Positions 1-9,292 are shown, counted from the stretch's first letter. The stretch: 64,000 nt of DNA from Planctomycetota bacterium (GCA_020639295.1 JACKGY010000010.1:81001-145000), one strand, 5' to 3'. Numbers and translations are program-made. Notes: generated from the sequence alone by a model not told the origin.

Positions 1-884
1 ATGGCGGTCATGCGGTCGCGCATCTCGACGAACTTGGCCCGGCGCTTGTCGGCCTCGCCGAAGCGCTCGCGGGCCGACTCGCGGTCGCGGACCAGCTTCA
101 GGAAGCGCTCGAACTGCTTGAAGGCGGCACGCTCGCTCTCGAGCTGCTTCTTGTTCTGCTCCTGGCGCTCCTCGAGCTTCTTGACCTCCTGCTCGAGGGT
201 CAGGGTCAGCATGAAGCTGGTGCGGGCATGGTCGAGGCGTCCGAGATCGCCGTCGAGACCCTCGCGCAGGACCTCGATCTTGCGCGGCTTGGACTTGGAG
301 CGGGTGAGCCAGGGATTCTCCATGGTCAGCTCGCTGAAGCGGCTGTGGAGTTCGTGGAGCACGCCCTTGAAGTCGGTGCTGGTGGAGCCGGTGACCAGCT
401 TGCGGATCTGGTCGTTGATCGAGGTCTCGATCGCGCTCTGGCCGACGAAGACCGTGCCGCGGAAGACGGCCTCGTCCTGGAAGCCCACCAGCTTCTCGAG
501 CCGACGGTAGTAGTCGATGTCGTCGTCCGCGTGTCCGCGCGGATTGGCGCTGCCGAGGAAGACGGAGACGAAGTCCTCGCCCTGGCGCTCGAGGATCTCG
601 GCGGTGTTGTCGGCGAAGTTCCGGCGGATGATCCAGCGGCCGCCGTCCTCGGCGCTCAGTTCGATCTCGCCGGAATACTCGTCATAGTGCTCCCAGGGCT
701 CGAACTTGCGCTGGAGGGCGCTGTCCTTGAAGCCGAACAGGATGCCGAACATCGCGCTCATGATGGTCGACTTGCCGGCCTCGTTGCGGCCGATGACCAG
801 GCTCAGCCGCTCGTCGCCGAAGTCGATCTCGATCCCGCGGTTGAAGCTGCCGAAACCGTTGATCTTGAGGCGTTCGATTCTCAT
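1..884 (-). CDS. YhaN/SbcC-like AAA ATPase, N-terminal part (cut by window edge)
   Basis: The reading frame opens at an ATG (884) and runs off the left edge, so only about 294 N-terminal residues are visible. It starts MRIERLKINGFGSF, the usual first strand of SMC/RecN/SbcC-type ABC ATPases, and has a Walker A site GRNEAGKST near residue 32. From about residue 190 it becomes a charged coiled coil (repeated E/K/R heptads) with no end in the window. Its ATG overlaps the stop of the upstream SbcD-like gene by 4 nt (ATGA), so the two are translationally coupled, as in yhaO-yhaN and sbcD-sbcC pairs. Likely role: ATP-driven DNA end or repair machine partnering the SbcD-like protein. The ATPase family is certain; YhaN versus SbcC cannot be settled without the C-terminus. 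Confidence 0.85.
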   Translation of the reverse strand, partial: MRIERLKINGFGSFNRGIEIDFGDERLSLVIGRNEAGKSTIMSAMFGILFGFKDSALQRKFEPWEHYDEYSGEIELSAEDGGRWIIRRNFADNTAEILERQGEDFVSVFLGSANPRGHADDDIDYYRRLEKLVGFQDEAVFRGTVFVGQSAIETSINDQIRKLVTGSTSTDFKGVLHELHSRFSELTMENPWLTRSKSKPRKIEVLREGLDGDLGRLDHARTSFMLTLTLEQEVKKLEERQEQNKKQLESERAAFKQFERFLKLVRDRESARERFGEADKRRAKFVEMRDRMTA

Positions 885-2254
885 GCCTCGCTCCCCTCGG
901 CCGGGACGGCCGCCTCGGCCGCCTCGGCGGCCTCGCCCTCGCGGTTGAGCTTCCGCCGGTACTCCAGCATCGCCTTCACGCGTTCCTCCAGGTCGGCGAC
1001 GCCGACCGACTTCTTGATGCTCTCGGCTTCCACCGTCTCGTCCGAGTCGGGAATGAGGGAGTAGATCGAGTCGGCGGGAACCTCCTCCTCGACGAACTGC
1101 TCGACTCCCATCTTGAGGGCCTTCTCGTGGACCAGAAGCTCGCGCATCGATTCCGCCGTCTGGCCCTGGCGGTCGATCTTCTGCTTCAGCGCCGCGATGC
1201 GCGCGGCCATCTTGCGGACGAAGTAGCCGCGGATCGTGTTCTCGCTCTCGATCTTGCCGAGCAGCGCGGAGTCGACGAGACGCGACTCGTCGACGATCTC
1301 GAGGTGCCAGAACGACTCGGCCAGCTTCTCCTGGATCTCGTCCAGCGAGGCCACGAATTCGGCCGTGCCGGTGAGGGTCACCCGCACGATGCGGTCCTTG
1401 CCGCCGAGCGTCGCCAGCGCGTTCTCGAGGGCGGCGGCGTCGGTGATCCGCTCCGCGCGCAGATCGAGGCGGACGTGTTCGATGCTCTTGCGGTTGCGGA
1501 CCAGGCGTTCGACGTGGACGCCGCCGGCATCGTCGAACTCCACGACGACCGGGCCCTTGTCGCCGTACTCGCCGTCGGCGAAACCGCGACCTTCGAGGGA
1601 GCCGGGGTAGACCAGCATGCTGTCGCCCAGACGCTCCTCCTGGAAGCTACGCCGGCCACCGAGGGCGACGTAGTCGAAGCCGTTCTCGGCCAGGGCGCGC
1701 AGATCGAGTTCGAGCTCGTGCGGCTTCTCGGCGTCGATCCCGTCCTGGGCCGGGCGACCGTGGAGGAGCGCGACGTGGATGCCCTTCTCGGCCGCCCGGG
1801 GGAAGGCCGGCAGCGGCCTCGGGGTCTGGCCGGGGACGAAGGCCAGACCGTAGAGGAAGACCCGGCGACCCTTGCGCTCGAAGACCCGCGGCGCCTCGGG
1901 GGCGGTGTTCAGGAACAGCTCGACTCCCGGGAGCCGCTCGGTGCGATAGACCGAGTTCTTGTAGGCGAAGCTGTCGTGGTTGCCTGGGACCATCGCCACC
2001 AGGATGTCCTTGGCGAGGAGACGGGAGATCAGTCCCTTGGTGAAGCTCCAGAGCTCCTCCTCGGGCCGATGGTGCTCGAAGAGGTTGCCGGCGATGAGCA
2101 CGCCGTCGATGTCGTTCGAGCGATCGAGCGCGAACTCGACCGCGTCGCGGAACGCCAGGCGGAACTCCTCGGTGCGGGTCCTGGCCCGGTCGGCCAGATA
2201 GTAGTTCTTGCAGCCGAGGTGGAGGTCGGCGAGGTGAAGGAAACGCAAGCTCAT
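881..2254 (-). CDS. SbcD/YhaO-like metallophosphoesterase, degenerate metal site
   Basis: 457 residues from ATG 2254 (MSLRFLHLADLHLG); a longer frame to 2500 exists but its first 82 residues are Pro/Arg-rich and not family-like. The fold is the Mre11/SbcD calcineurin-like phosphoesterase: D10-x-H12, GNHD at 91-94, H165 and the conserved YPGSLEG near 216-222. Two motifs are altered. GDLFD reads GNLFE (N57, E60), and GHxH reads GGRR (199-202), so about three of the seven expected metal ligands are missing. The C-terminal 120 residues are Lys/Glu-rich helices resembling an ATPase-docking region. It overlaps the downstream YhaN/SbcC-like ATPase by 4 nt. The family predicts Mn-dependent DNA exo/endonuclease activity; here that activity is doubtful and a structural or regulatory role is possible. 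Confidence 0.85.
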   Translation of the reverse strand: MSLRFLHLADLHLGCKNYYLADRARTRTEEFRLAFRDAVEFALDRSNDIDGVLIAGNLFEHHRPEEELWSFTKGLISRLLAKDILVAMVPGNHDSFAYKNSVYRTERLPGVELFLNTAPEAPRVFERKGRRVFLYGLAFVPGQTPRPLPAFPRAAEKGIHVALLHGRPAQDGIDAEKPHELELDLRALAENGFDYVALGGRRSFQEERLGDSMLVYPGSLEGRGFADGEYGDKGPVVVEFDDAGGVHVERLVRNRKSIEHVRLDLRAERITDAAALENALATLGGKDRIVRVTLTGTAEFVASLDEIQEKLAESFWHLEIVDESRLVDSALLGKIESENTIRGYFVRKMAARIAALKQKIDRQGQTAESMRELLVHEKALKMGVEQFVEEEVPADSIYSLIPDSDETVEAESIKKSVGVADLEERVKAMLEYRRKLNREGEAAEAAEAAVPAEGSEA

Positions 2255-2534
2255 GGCTACCTCGTCAGGTCGAAGGCCTCGTGGTTCGCAGCGCGACGAG
2301 CATGGGCGGACCCCGGGCCCTGGGGCCCCGTCCTCTCGGATGCTCGCGACGATGGATGGTCCAACCGCAGACTCCCGTTCTGGAGTTGCCGCGATCCTAT
2401 GGGGGCGGAGGGACAGATCGGGGCCCCGACGGGGTCGGGCCGGAGTCTTTACCGGAAAGTCGAAAGGCCGGGATCCGGGCGGGTCCGGGCCGGCCGTCAC
2501 CGACCCGGACGGAAGACGGTCGCCTGCCGCGACT

Positions 2535-4325
2535 TCAGTCGCCGGTCACCGAGGCCCGGTTGAGGAAGAGCAGGGCGAAGCAGGTGTCCTCGTAGCTCCG
2601 CCGAGACCAGGAGCCGTCGCGTTCCTGCCAGTCGAGCAGGTGCTGGGCGCCCTCGGCGTACCAGGAGCGACCGCCGAACTCGCGGCGCTCGAAGAAGGCG
2701 CCCACCCGCTCCAGACCATAGAGCCAGTAGTAGTGGCTCGAGCCCTTGCCCGGATTCATCTCGGGGACCCAGCGCTGATCGAGCCAGGCCAGCGCCTCGG
2801 CGATGGGCGCTTCCGCCGCCTTCGCCCGGGTCTTGTCCCGCGGCAACATCCGGGCGCAGATCGAATGCACCGCCAAACCCGCCGCGGTCATGCTGCCGGT
2901 CGTGGGCTCGTCCTTGGGCTTGCGTTCGGCGACGTAGTTGTAGCCGCCGTCCTTCTGCGGGCGCTTGATCGCGAAATCCCAGGCCTTCTCGAACACCTTG
3001 TCGTCGACCTTGGCTCCGCCCTCGACCGCCGCCTTCAGACCGAGCAGGGCGTACTGCATGTTGGAGAGGTCGGGGCGACCGTCGGGATAGCCCCATTGGC
3101 CGTCCGGAGCCTGTTTGTCCGCCAGCCAGTCGGCCAGGGCCTGGAGCCGCTCGGTGTAGCGCTGCTTCGACACCGCCCGGAGGAACATGGCCTCGAGCGC
3201 GACGCTGTAGACCTTCTGCTTGGGCAGGGCCTCGGTCCGCTGGACCAGGTCGAGGATGACCGGGTCATCGCGGTCGAGGCCCGACTTGCGCAGCGCCAGC
3301 GCGCCCAGGGCCATCACCCCGAGGGGGTAGTCCTTGGTGTTGCCGACCTCCCAGTTGCCGCTCGGCTTGCGTTCCTTCTGGAGCCAGGCCATGCCGCGGT
3401 CGATCGCCTCGTTGATCTTCTTCTGGTCCGGATTGGCCGCCGGCTCGGCGGCGAAGTCGCCCTCGCCGAGCAGGACGAAGTCGATCTCGACCGGGCGCCA
3501 GCCCGGGCGGGCATCGACGAGCTCGCTGACCTCGATCCGCCAGGCCGTGCCGGTGGTCGGCTTGAAGCGGACGCGCTGCAGGTCGCGGAAGTCGCCCTCG
3601 TGCCGGGCCACCGTCTTCCAGCGCCGGCCGGAGAGGACCTGGACCTCGAGCTTCCTGGCCACGCCGAAGCCGCCTTCGGCCTGATGACGGATCTGGACGC
3701 CGTCGTACTCCGCCTTGTCGTCGAGCTGGACCTGGACCCAGACCGGGAGCTTGGCGTCGGCGGGCTCGAAGCGGCTCCGGCGATCGCCGTCGAAGGCCTT
3801 GTCCACCTCGTGGCCGCCGAGCCCCGGCACCGAGGAGCTGTAGCGTCCCGTGCCGATGGCGGCCTCCACGGCCTTCTCGTCGGCGCCGGGGAAGAGGATC
3901 TCGCTGATCGTCGGCGACCAGCGGTCGTTGATCAGGGCGGTGACGTCGATGCGCCAGATCTTCGCCGCGGTCCGGGCGAAGCGGGTCTCGACCCGGTCCT
4001 GGTCGTTGCCGGTCACCTTCTTCAGCGACTTCAGCTTCTCGACCGCGTCGCCGGCCAGGATCTCGAAGTCGCGGGGCGCGCCCTTCAGGTCGCGGATGCC
4101 GCTGACGATCGTGAGCCGATCGCAGGTCCGGGCCTCGGGGAAGGTCACCTGGATCCAGGCGGTCTTGTCCTTGAACGAGGCGCTCCAGCGGGTGCCACCG
4201 TCACCATCGAAGGCCCGCGCGGGCTGGAACTCGTCGCGCTCGAAGCTCGAGGCCTCGTAGCTCTGCGCCCGGAGTCCGAGCGGCAGCAGGATGAGGTAGA
4301 GAAGGGCGAGCCATCGGGGGAGCAT
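2535..4325 (-). CDS. Secreted protein: two discoidin-like domains plus alpha-toroid (cyclase-like) repeats
   Basis: 596 residues with a signal peptide (about 1-20, ending LRAQ). Two consecutive F5/8-type-C/discoidin-like beta domains follow at roughly 22-160 and 160-295, each with a DGD motif and an SxF or SRF stretch. Residues 305-596 contain repeated helical pairs such as AMAWLQ/GAWLDQ and GQWGYPDG, DGGYNYV and DGSWSR, typical of prenyltransferase/squalene-cyclase alpha/alpha-toroid repeats. No DxDD or QW catalytic motif was seen, so enzyme activity is not implied. It is probably exported and binds glycans or another surface ligand. The next gene on this strand (4339-6516) ends 13 nt upstream, which suggests one transcript. 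Function unknown. Confidence 0.8.
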   Translation of the reverse strand: MLPRWLALLYLILLPLGLRAQSYEASSFERDEFQPARAFDGDGGTRWSASFKDKTAWIQVTFPEARTCDRLTIVSGIRDLKGAPRDFEILAGDAVEKLKSLKKVTGNDQDRVETRFARTAAKIWRIDVTALINDRWSPTISEILFPGADEKAVEAAIGTGRYSSSVPGLGGHEVDKAFDGDRRSRFEPADAKLPVWVQVQLDDKAEYDGVQIRHQAEGGFGVARKLEVQVLSGRRWKTVARHEGDFRDLQRVRFKPTTGTAWRIEVSELVDARPGWRPVEIDFVLLGEGDFAAEPAANPDQKKINEAIDRGMAWLQKERKPSGNWEVGNTKDYPLGVMALGALALRKSGLDRDDPVILDLVQRTEALPKQKVYSVALEAMFLRAVSKQRYTERLQALADWLADKQAPDGQWGYPDGRPDLSNMQYALLGLKAAVEGGAKVDDKVFEKAWDFAIKRPQKDGGYNYVAERKPKDEPTTGSMTAAGLAVHSICARMLPRDKTRAKAAEAPIAEALAWLDQRWVPEMNPGKGSSHYYWLYGLERVGAFFERREFGGRSWYAEGAQHLLDWQERDGSWSRRSYEDTCFALLFLNRASVTGD

Positions 4326-4338
4326 CGGAGAACCTCTC

Positions 4339-6516
4339 TCAGCGGTCGAAGTCGAGGGTCAGCGGGATGCTGGCCTCGTCTCGGTCCGGCACCTCGAATT
4401 CCGCCACCGCGCCGGCGAGCGCGGCGCTGGCCGTGGCAAGGTAGCGGCCGGGGGGCAGGGCATCAATCCGGAGCTCGCCCGCGCCGACCTCGTGCTCGTG
4501 GATACGCAGCCAGAGCCCGGGCGCGAGCGGTTCCTCCAGGCCCTGGAGCAGGAGGTCGAAGCGCTCGGGCGCGTCATGCCCCGCGGTCCGGATCGCCAGG
4601 CGGACGGGGCGCGGCCTGGGCAGAAGCAGGCTGAGCGGGGTCGGGTCGGCGCGGGGATGATCGATCACCAGGGCACCGAACTGGCTCTCCAGCCAGCTCC
4701 AGCCATCGACCTGCTCGAGGCCGCCACCGAAATAGGCGAGCAGGGCGACCCGGCCCGGCGACAGACCGGGAAAGAGCGCGCGCCCGGCCTCGTCGACCGG
4801 GGCCAGGGTGAAGCTGCCGTCGGCGCCGACCGCCGCGATCGCGGGCGGCCGGACCGGCCGGCCTTCCTGGTCGCGACAGCGGACCTCGAGCCCGGGGGCC
4901 AGGCGGAGCGCGAGCTGGATCTCCCTCCGGCCGTCGCGGGCGCCCCGGCCGCGCCAGGATCTGGCCTCCCGACCCGGTGCCCGGGCCAGGACGACGATCT
5001 CCCCTTCGGGGAGGCCGAGGATCTCGAGCCGACCCTCGGCGTCGCTTCCCCCGATGCCGGGCAACCAGTCGGGCGGTTCGTCGCGGCTGGCGGCGATCAC
5101 CACCCGCGCGCCGGCGATCGGGTCGCCGGACTCGGCGGCGACGACCCGGAGGACCAGCTCGCGGCCGGGCGGCCGGTCCGTCGGCTCGAAGCGCAGGGTC
5201 TGGTCGGCCTCGATCTCGAAGCGGCCGACGCCGCGGATGCCCTGGCGGTCCCAGGCACCCAGGTCGACCATCGAGTACCAGCCGCAGAAGAGCGGGATCA
5301 GGACCCGCTCGGGATCCTCGGGATCGTCGGGGAAGGCGGCGAGATCGAAGAGCAGCAGCTCCTCCTCGAGCCGCTCGTCGTCGGCCCGGGCCTCGTCCGG
5401 GTCCGGGAGATCGCGCAGGGGCAGGAGGTGGGGGATCAGCTCGCGGGCGAGCGACAGACGCCCGGCCTCGCCGCCGAAGAGCGCCATGTCGTCCTGCATG
5501 TCGGCGATGACGTCGGCGGGCATCAGGTTCTCGGCCCCGGGCAGGAGGAAGTGTACGTCGCCCGCGCCGTTCCAGGGCACCTCGAAGCGGCCGCCGACGT
5601 TGCGGTGGAGGCCCACGATCTCCGCGCCGCGCGATCGCAGCGCGACCAGGACGGCGTCGATGGCCGGCAGGATCGTCGTGGTCTTCGCGGTCGGATCGGC
5701 GCTCGGGACGGCCGGGCGGATCGTCCAGGGCCCGCGCAGCTCGAGGACGTCCGTCTCGTCGGGTCGCCAGGGCCGGGTGATCGGGCCGGAGCGCAGGTCC
5801 GGCTTGCCCTCGAGCGACCAGGGCCGGTCCCGCCCCCGCAGCGGGCGGAGCGGCGGGGTGAGGTAGAGGCCGGTTCCGGCCTCGGGAAGGGCCGGCCGTT
5901 CCGATGGGTGGTCGAGCCGCGGCTCGTCGACGAGTTCGAAGGGACGAGCCGCGAAGGGACCGTGGAGTTCGCGGACCTGCTCGTGGCCCAGCTCGATCCA
6001 GACGCCGCCGGGCACCGAGTCGAGGAGCAGCGCGATCTCGTCCGGGGCGCGCCGCGTCGTCGCGCGCAGGATGCGCCGACCGGCGAGGCCGGGCAGGTCG
6101 GCATGGACCGCCTGCACCGCGACGCTGGTCCGGTCGAGGTCGAAACCCTCGGGCAGGCGGAAGCGGAGCCAGGAGGGACCGCGGAGGAAGCCGCCCTCGA
6201 TCACGGCGGCCTCGGTCGTGACGTCGTCCTCCGAGTCGGCGACGGGCCTGATCGACGGCGCGGTCCCGGCGTCGTCTCCGAGGCGGTCCTTCCCGACGTC
6301 GGCCCGGGCGCGGCGGAAGGCCGGCTCGGTGGCACCCGGGCCGTCGACTTCGAGGCGGCGCTCGTCGCGGGCGGCTAGACTCGATCGACCCCCGTCACGG
6401 AAGCCGATCAGCTTGCCGATCAGCCAGCCGAGGATCAGGAGGGCGAGGAGGACCAGCAGACTCCGCCAGCCGGGTCGCAGCCGCCGCGCCGATCGAGATC
6501 GCTTGCCTCGGGCCAT
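4339..6516 (-). CDS. Membrane-anchored protein with carboxypeptidase-regulatory-like domains
   Basis: 725 residues from ATG 6516. An Arg-rich N-terminus precedes one transmembrane helix (about 18-40, SLLVLLALLILGWLIGKLIG), followed by a long extracytoplasmic region. Near residues 455-520 there is a carboxypeptidase regulatory-like (CarboxypepD_reg/transthyretin-like) segment with ELVLRVVAAESGDPIAGARV and the DAEGRLEILGLPEGE turn. A second similar segment follows. I recognise no catalytic motif. Such domains are common in large exported proteins of Planctomycetota. The following gene on the strand starts 13 nt away. Function unknown; a structural or adhesive cell-envelope role is inference. 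Confidence 0.75.
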   Translation of the reverse strand: MARGKRSRSARRLRPGWRSLLVLLALLILGWLIGKLIGFRDGGRSSLAARDERRLEVDGPGATEPAFRRARADVGKDRLGDDAGTAPSIRPVADSEDDVTTEAAVIEGGFLRGPSWLRFRLPEGFDLDRTSVAVQAVHADLPGLAGRRILRATTRRAPDEIALLLDSVPGGVWIELGHEQVRELHGPFAARPFELVDEPRLDHPSERPALPEAGTGLYLTPPLRPLRGRDRPWSLEGKPDLRSGPITRPWRPDETDVLELRGPWTIRPAVPSADPTAKTTTILPAIDAVLVALRSRGAEIVGLHRNVGGRFEVPWNGAGDVHFLLPGAENLMPADVIADMQDDMALFGGEAGRLSLARELIPHLLPLRDLPDPDEARADDERLEEELLLFDLAAFPDDPEDPERVLIPLFCGWYSMVDLGAWDRQGIRGVGRFEIEADQTLRFEPTDRPPGRELVLRVVAAESGDPIAGARVVIAASRDEPPDWLPGIGGSDAEGRLEILGLPEGEIVVLARAPGREARSWRGRGARDGRREIQLALRLAPGLEVRCRDQEGRPVRPPAIAAVGADGSFTLAPVDEAGRALFPGLSPGRVALLAYFGGGLEQVDGWSWLESQFGALVIDHPRADPTPLSLLLPRPRPVRLAIRTAGHDAPERFDLLLQGLEEPLAPGLWLRIHEHEVGAGELRIDALPPGRYLATASAALAGAVAEFEVPDRDEASIPLTLDFDR

Positions 6517-6567
6517 GGCCCCGATGGTAGCGTCCGGGGCCGCCCTCGTCGCCGACGATCCGCCGGA

Positions 6568-7962
6568 TCAGGCCGGGACCGGGCCGAGCAGGGGCGTCAG
6601 CTCGCCGCGGGCGATCCGCGTCCGATCCTCGGCATCGAGGACCTGGTGGCCGATGCGGCCCGGCTGGCCGCGCTCGCGACCGAGGTCGACGAAGGTGAGG
6701 CTCTCGAGGCAGGCGCCCAGACGTTCGAGCAGGCGCTCGCCGCCGGGCTGCAGGGCGAACTCGCGCAGGCGATCGACCAGGTTCTCGGCCGACTCGGCCT
6801 CGATCGTGGCCAGCACGAGACCGGCCCGGGAGGCCACGACGCAGGCGTCGCGCAGGGTGACCGCCTCGTCGATCTCGTCGACCGCGATGACGTCGGAACC
6901 CTTGTCGATGGCGCCCTGGAGCAGTCCGTCGCCACCCAGGTGGAAGCGGTTGAGCTCGGCCCGGATCAGGAAGCCGGAGTCGTCGCCGAACTGGTAGCGC
7001 TGGGTCCGGGCGAAGAGCGTGATCAGGTAGTCGTGGCGCCGGAGCGAATCCTCCAGCAGGGCGGTGAACAGCGCCGTCTTGCCGCTCGCCAGCGGCCCCG
7101 CGATCAGGTGCAGGCCCCGTTGTCCGCGCAGGAGTGATCCCAGCTGGGGCGCCTCGGGGGCCAGGTGGCCGAGCGGCGGGATGCTGCGGCTGGCCGGGCT
7201 GATGATGCAGGCGGCCCGCCCCGAATCGTGGAAGGCATGGACCTGGAAGGTGCCCGCGCGATCGGTCGAGTAGTAGACCGAGACCTCGCGATTCTCCGCG
7301 TAGTGTCGGGCCTCGGTGGGAGCGAGGAGGGCGGTGAGGAAGCCCTCGATCTCGCCCTTGGCGATCTGATCCTGCTTGATGGTGGTGAAGCCGGTCCCGG
7401 TCTTGATCCGCGGCCGGCCGCCCGGGCGCAGGAAGAGGGCCGAGCCGCCGAGGTCGTTCAGGGCGACCAGGAGTTCGTCGAAGGCATGGATCGTGTAGCG
7501 GTCACGGGCCGGCGACTTGTTCGAGGCCACCTGGTCGAAGACCTTGGTGAGCTCGCGCTTGAAGCGGTCCTCGAACTGCTCCTCGACCACCGCCGAGGCG
7601 TCGCTGCCGTCGTCCTCGATCAGATCGTCGCGCTCGTTCTCGTCCAGGTTGCGGGCGATCTCGAGCAGGAGGTTCTCGGTGTCGAGCCTGATGTTGCGTT
7701 CGCGCGGCGCGACGTCGAAGTCGATCGCGAACAGGCCGCCCCGCCAGAAGAAGATCTTGAAGGCGGCCTGCTCGCCGACCGCGAGGGTGTCGTCGATCGC
7801 CGAGACGATCTGACCCTTCTCGAAATAGAGGAAGCCCTTCTTGCCGCCGCGCTCGATGGTCACGAGCGCGGTCTTGCGGCTCATCATCAGGGTGTGGGTG
7901 ATGTCGAAGATGCTGAAGCTCTTCAGGTCACCCTTGACGCTCTTGGACTCCACTTCCTTCAT
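6568..7962 (-). CDS. PATAN (DUF4388) domain fused to a degenerate PilT-like ATPase
   Basis: 464 residues. Residues 5-105 form a DUF4388/PATAN domain (GDLKSFSIFDITHTLMMSRK, GFLYFEKGQIVSA). Residues about 130-450 follow the PilT order: a degenerate N-terminal PAS-like part, Walker A GPLASGKT and a Walker B-like DVIAVDEIDE. The Asp-box glutamate (TIEDPIE in PilT) is replaced by a stretch reading ITLFARTQRYQF, and the His box (TLHT) by TIEA. Nucleotide binding may survive, but hydrolysis is unlikely. It lies 28 nt downstream of a canonical pilT on the same strand, so it probably modulates that motor. PATAN proteins regulate pili in cyanobacteria (PatA/PixE family). The regulatory role is inference. 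Confidence 0.8.
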   Translation of the reverse strand: MKEVESKSVKGDLKSFSIFDITHTLMMSRKTALVTIERGGKKGFLYFEKGQIVSAIDDTLAVGEQAAFKIFFWRGGLFAIDFDVAPRERNIRLDTENLLLEIARNLDENERDDLIEDDGSDASAVVEEQFEDRFKRELTKVFDQVASNKSPARDRYTIHAFDELLVALNDLGGSALFLRPGGRPRIKTGTGFTTIKQDQIAKGEIEGFLTALLAPTEARHYAENREVSVYYSTDRAGTFQVHAFHDSGRAACIISPASRSIPPLGHLAPEAPQLGSLLRGQRGLHLIAGPLASGKTALFTALLEDSLRRHDYLITLFARTQRYQFGDDSGFLIRAELNRFHLGGDGLLQGAIDKGSDVIAVDEIDEAVTLRDACVVASRAGLVLATIEAESAENLVDRLREFALQPGGERLLERLGACLESLTFVDLGRERGQPGRIGHQVLDAEDRTRIARGELTPLLGPVPA

Positions 7963-7990
7963 CGGTCGATCCTCCCCCGCGCGGACACGG

Positions 7991-9052
7991 TCAGGCGTTG
8001 ACCAGCATGCGATCGAACATCGCCTTGTCCTTGGCGTGCTTCTTGGCCTCGTCGGCCGAGATCAACCCCTCGTTGACCAGGTTCGACAGGGCGGTGTCCA
8101 TCGAGATCATGCCTTCCTTCTTGCCGGTCTGGATGATGCTGTCGAGCTGGAAGGTCTTGCCCTCGCGGACGAGGTTGGAGACCGCGGGCGTGACCGACAG
8201 GATCTCGATCGCCGCGCAGCGACCCTTGCCGCCCTTCTTGGGCAGGAGCCGCTGGGCGACGACGCCACGCAGGGCCTCCGACAACATGACGCGGATCTGA
8301 TCCTGCTCGTCGGCCGGGAACACGTCGATGATGCGGTCCACGGTGCCGGCGGCGCTGTTGGTGTGCAGGGTCCCGAAGACGAGGTGGCCGGTCTCGGCCG
8401 CGGTGAGCGCCAGCTTGATCGTCTCCAGGTCGCGCATCTCGCCCACCAGGATGATGTCTGGATCCTCGCGCAGCGCGGCCCGGAGCGCGGCGGTGAAGTT
8501 CTGGGTCATGCTGCCGACCTCGCGCTGGTTGATCAGCGAGGTCTTCATCGGGTGCACGAACTCGATCGGGTCCTCGATGGTGAGGATGTGCTTCGGGTAG
8601 TTCTCGTTGATGTAGTCGATCATCGCGGCGAGCGTGGTCGACTTGCCGGAACCGGTCGCTCCGGTCACCAGGACCAGACCGCGAGGCATGTCGCAGAAGC
8701 GACGGAGCTGCTCGGGCAGGTTGAGCTGCTCCATGGTGAGGATCTCGGTCGGGATCAGGCGGAAGACCGCGGCGATGCCGTTCTTCTGCTCGAAGATGTT
8801 GCAGCGGATGCGGGTGACGTTGGGAATCTCGTAGGAGAAGTCGATGTCCCGCCGTTCCTCGAACTCGTGGACCTGCTCGGGGGTCATGAGTTCGTAGAGG
8901 AGCTTCCGATTCAACTCCGGGGTCAATTCGTCGTAGTCGATCGCCTGGAGCCGGCTGTTGAGCCGGACCATGGGCTTGGAGCCCGAAGCCATGTGGAGGT
9001 CGCTCGCCCCCTGCTCACGGATGATCTTGAAAATCTCGTCGATGGCGGCCAT
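7991..9052 (-). CDS. pilT: Type IV pilus retraction ATPase PilT
   Basis: 353 residues from ATG 9052, preceded by GGGAGAAAG about 10 nt upstream; a 16-residue longer form from 9100 is less likely. PilT is the hexameric cytoplasmic ATPase that depolymerises type IV pili and drives twitching. Visible motifs: Walker A GATGSGKS (131-138), Asp box TIEDPIE (158-164), Walker B IILVGEMRD (about 200-208), His box GTLHT (227-231) and the C-terminal AIRNLIRE-type motif AVSNLVREG. Length equals the usual 340-370. It heads a minus-strand group with the PATAN/pseudo-PilT gene downstream. A second PilT lies at 26879 inside the pilB-pilC operon, so this copy may be specialised. Confidence 0.95.
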   Translation of the reverse strand: MAAIDEIFKIIREQGASDLHMASGSKPMVRLNSRLQAIDYDELTPELNRKLLYELMTPEQVHEFEERRDIDFSYEIPNVTRIRCNIFEQKNGIAAVFRLIPTEILTMEQLNLPEQLRRFCDMPRGLVLVTGATGSGKSTTLAAMIDYINENYPKHILTIEDPIEFVHPMKTSLINQREVGSMTQNFTAALRAALREDPDIILVGEMRDLETIKLALTAAETGHLVFGTLHTNSAAGTVDRIIDVFPADEQDQIRVMLSEALRGVVAQRLLPKKGGKGRCAAIEILSVTPAVSNLVREGKTFQLDSIIQTGKKEGMISMDTALSNLVNEGLISADEAKKHAKDKAMFDRMLVNA

Positions 9053-9283
9053 GCGGCGTCTTTCTCCCAGGGGTCCGGATGCGGAGGCTCTTCCCGACAT
9101 GGAAAGGCACCATCTCTCATCGGGCGGCGAGGCCCCTGGGATGTCGTCTGCAAGAAAATCCGGCGAAACTGCAAGCTGGTCGGGATTCCATGCTTGAGTC
9201 CGATCTCGGCCCGGTCGATAGGTGACCGGGGGAGAAGGCCCCCGAAGCGTTTTCGCGAAAGCGTCCAGGCCGAAGCCGAGGCA

Positions 9284-9292
9284 TGGTATCCT
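9284..9292 (+). promoter_or_regulatory. Extended -10 promoter candidate for the PilZ gene
   Basis: TGGTATCCT, an extended -10 (TGn then TATCCT), lies 51 nt before the PilZ start. No good -35 was seen 17 nt upstream. The same TGnTAnnnT pattern recurs upstream of four other genes in the window. Confidence 0.35.

Noticed and set aside
2255..2500. N-terminal extension of the SbcD-like protein
   Set aside because: The extra 82 residues are Pro/Arg-rich, and SbcD proteins start at the MSLRFLHLAD-type sequence.
2253..4634. A 793-codon plus-strand reading frame
   Set aside because: It lies antisense to the sbcD-like leader and the discoidin/toroid gene. It is Ala/Gly/Arg/Leu-rich with no family motif, a codon-bias shadow of a GC-rich gene.
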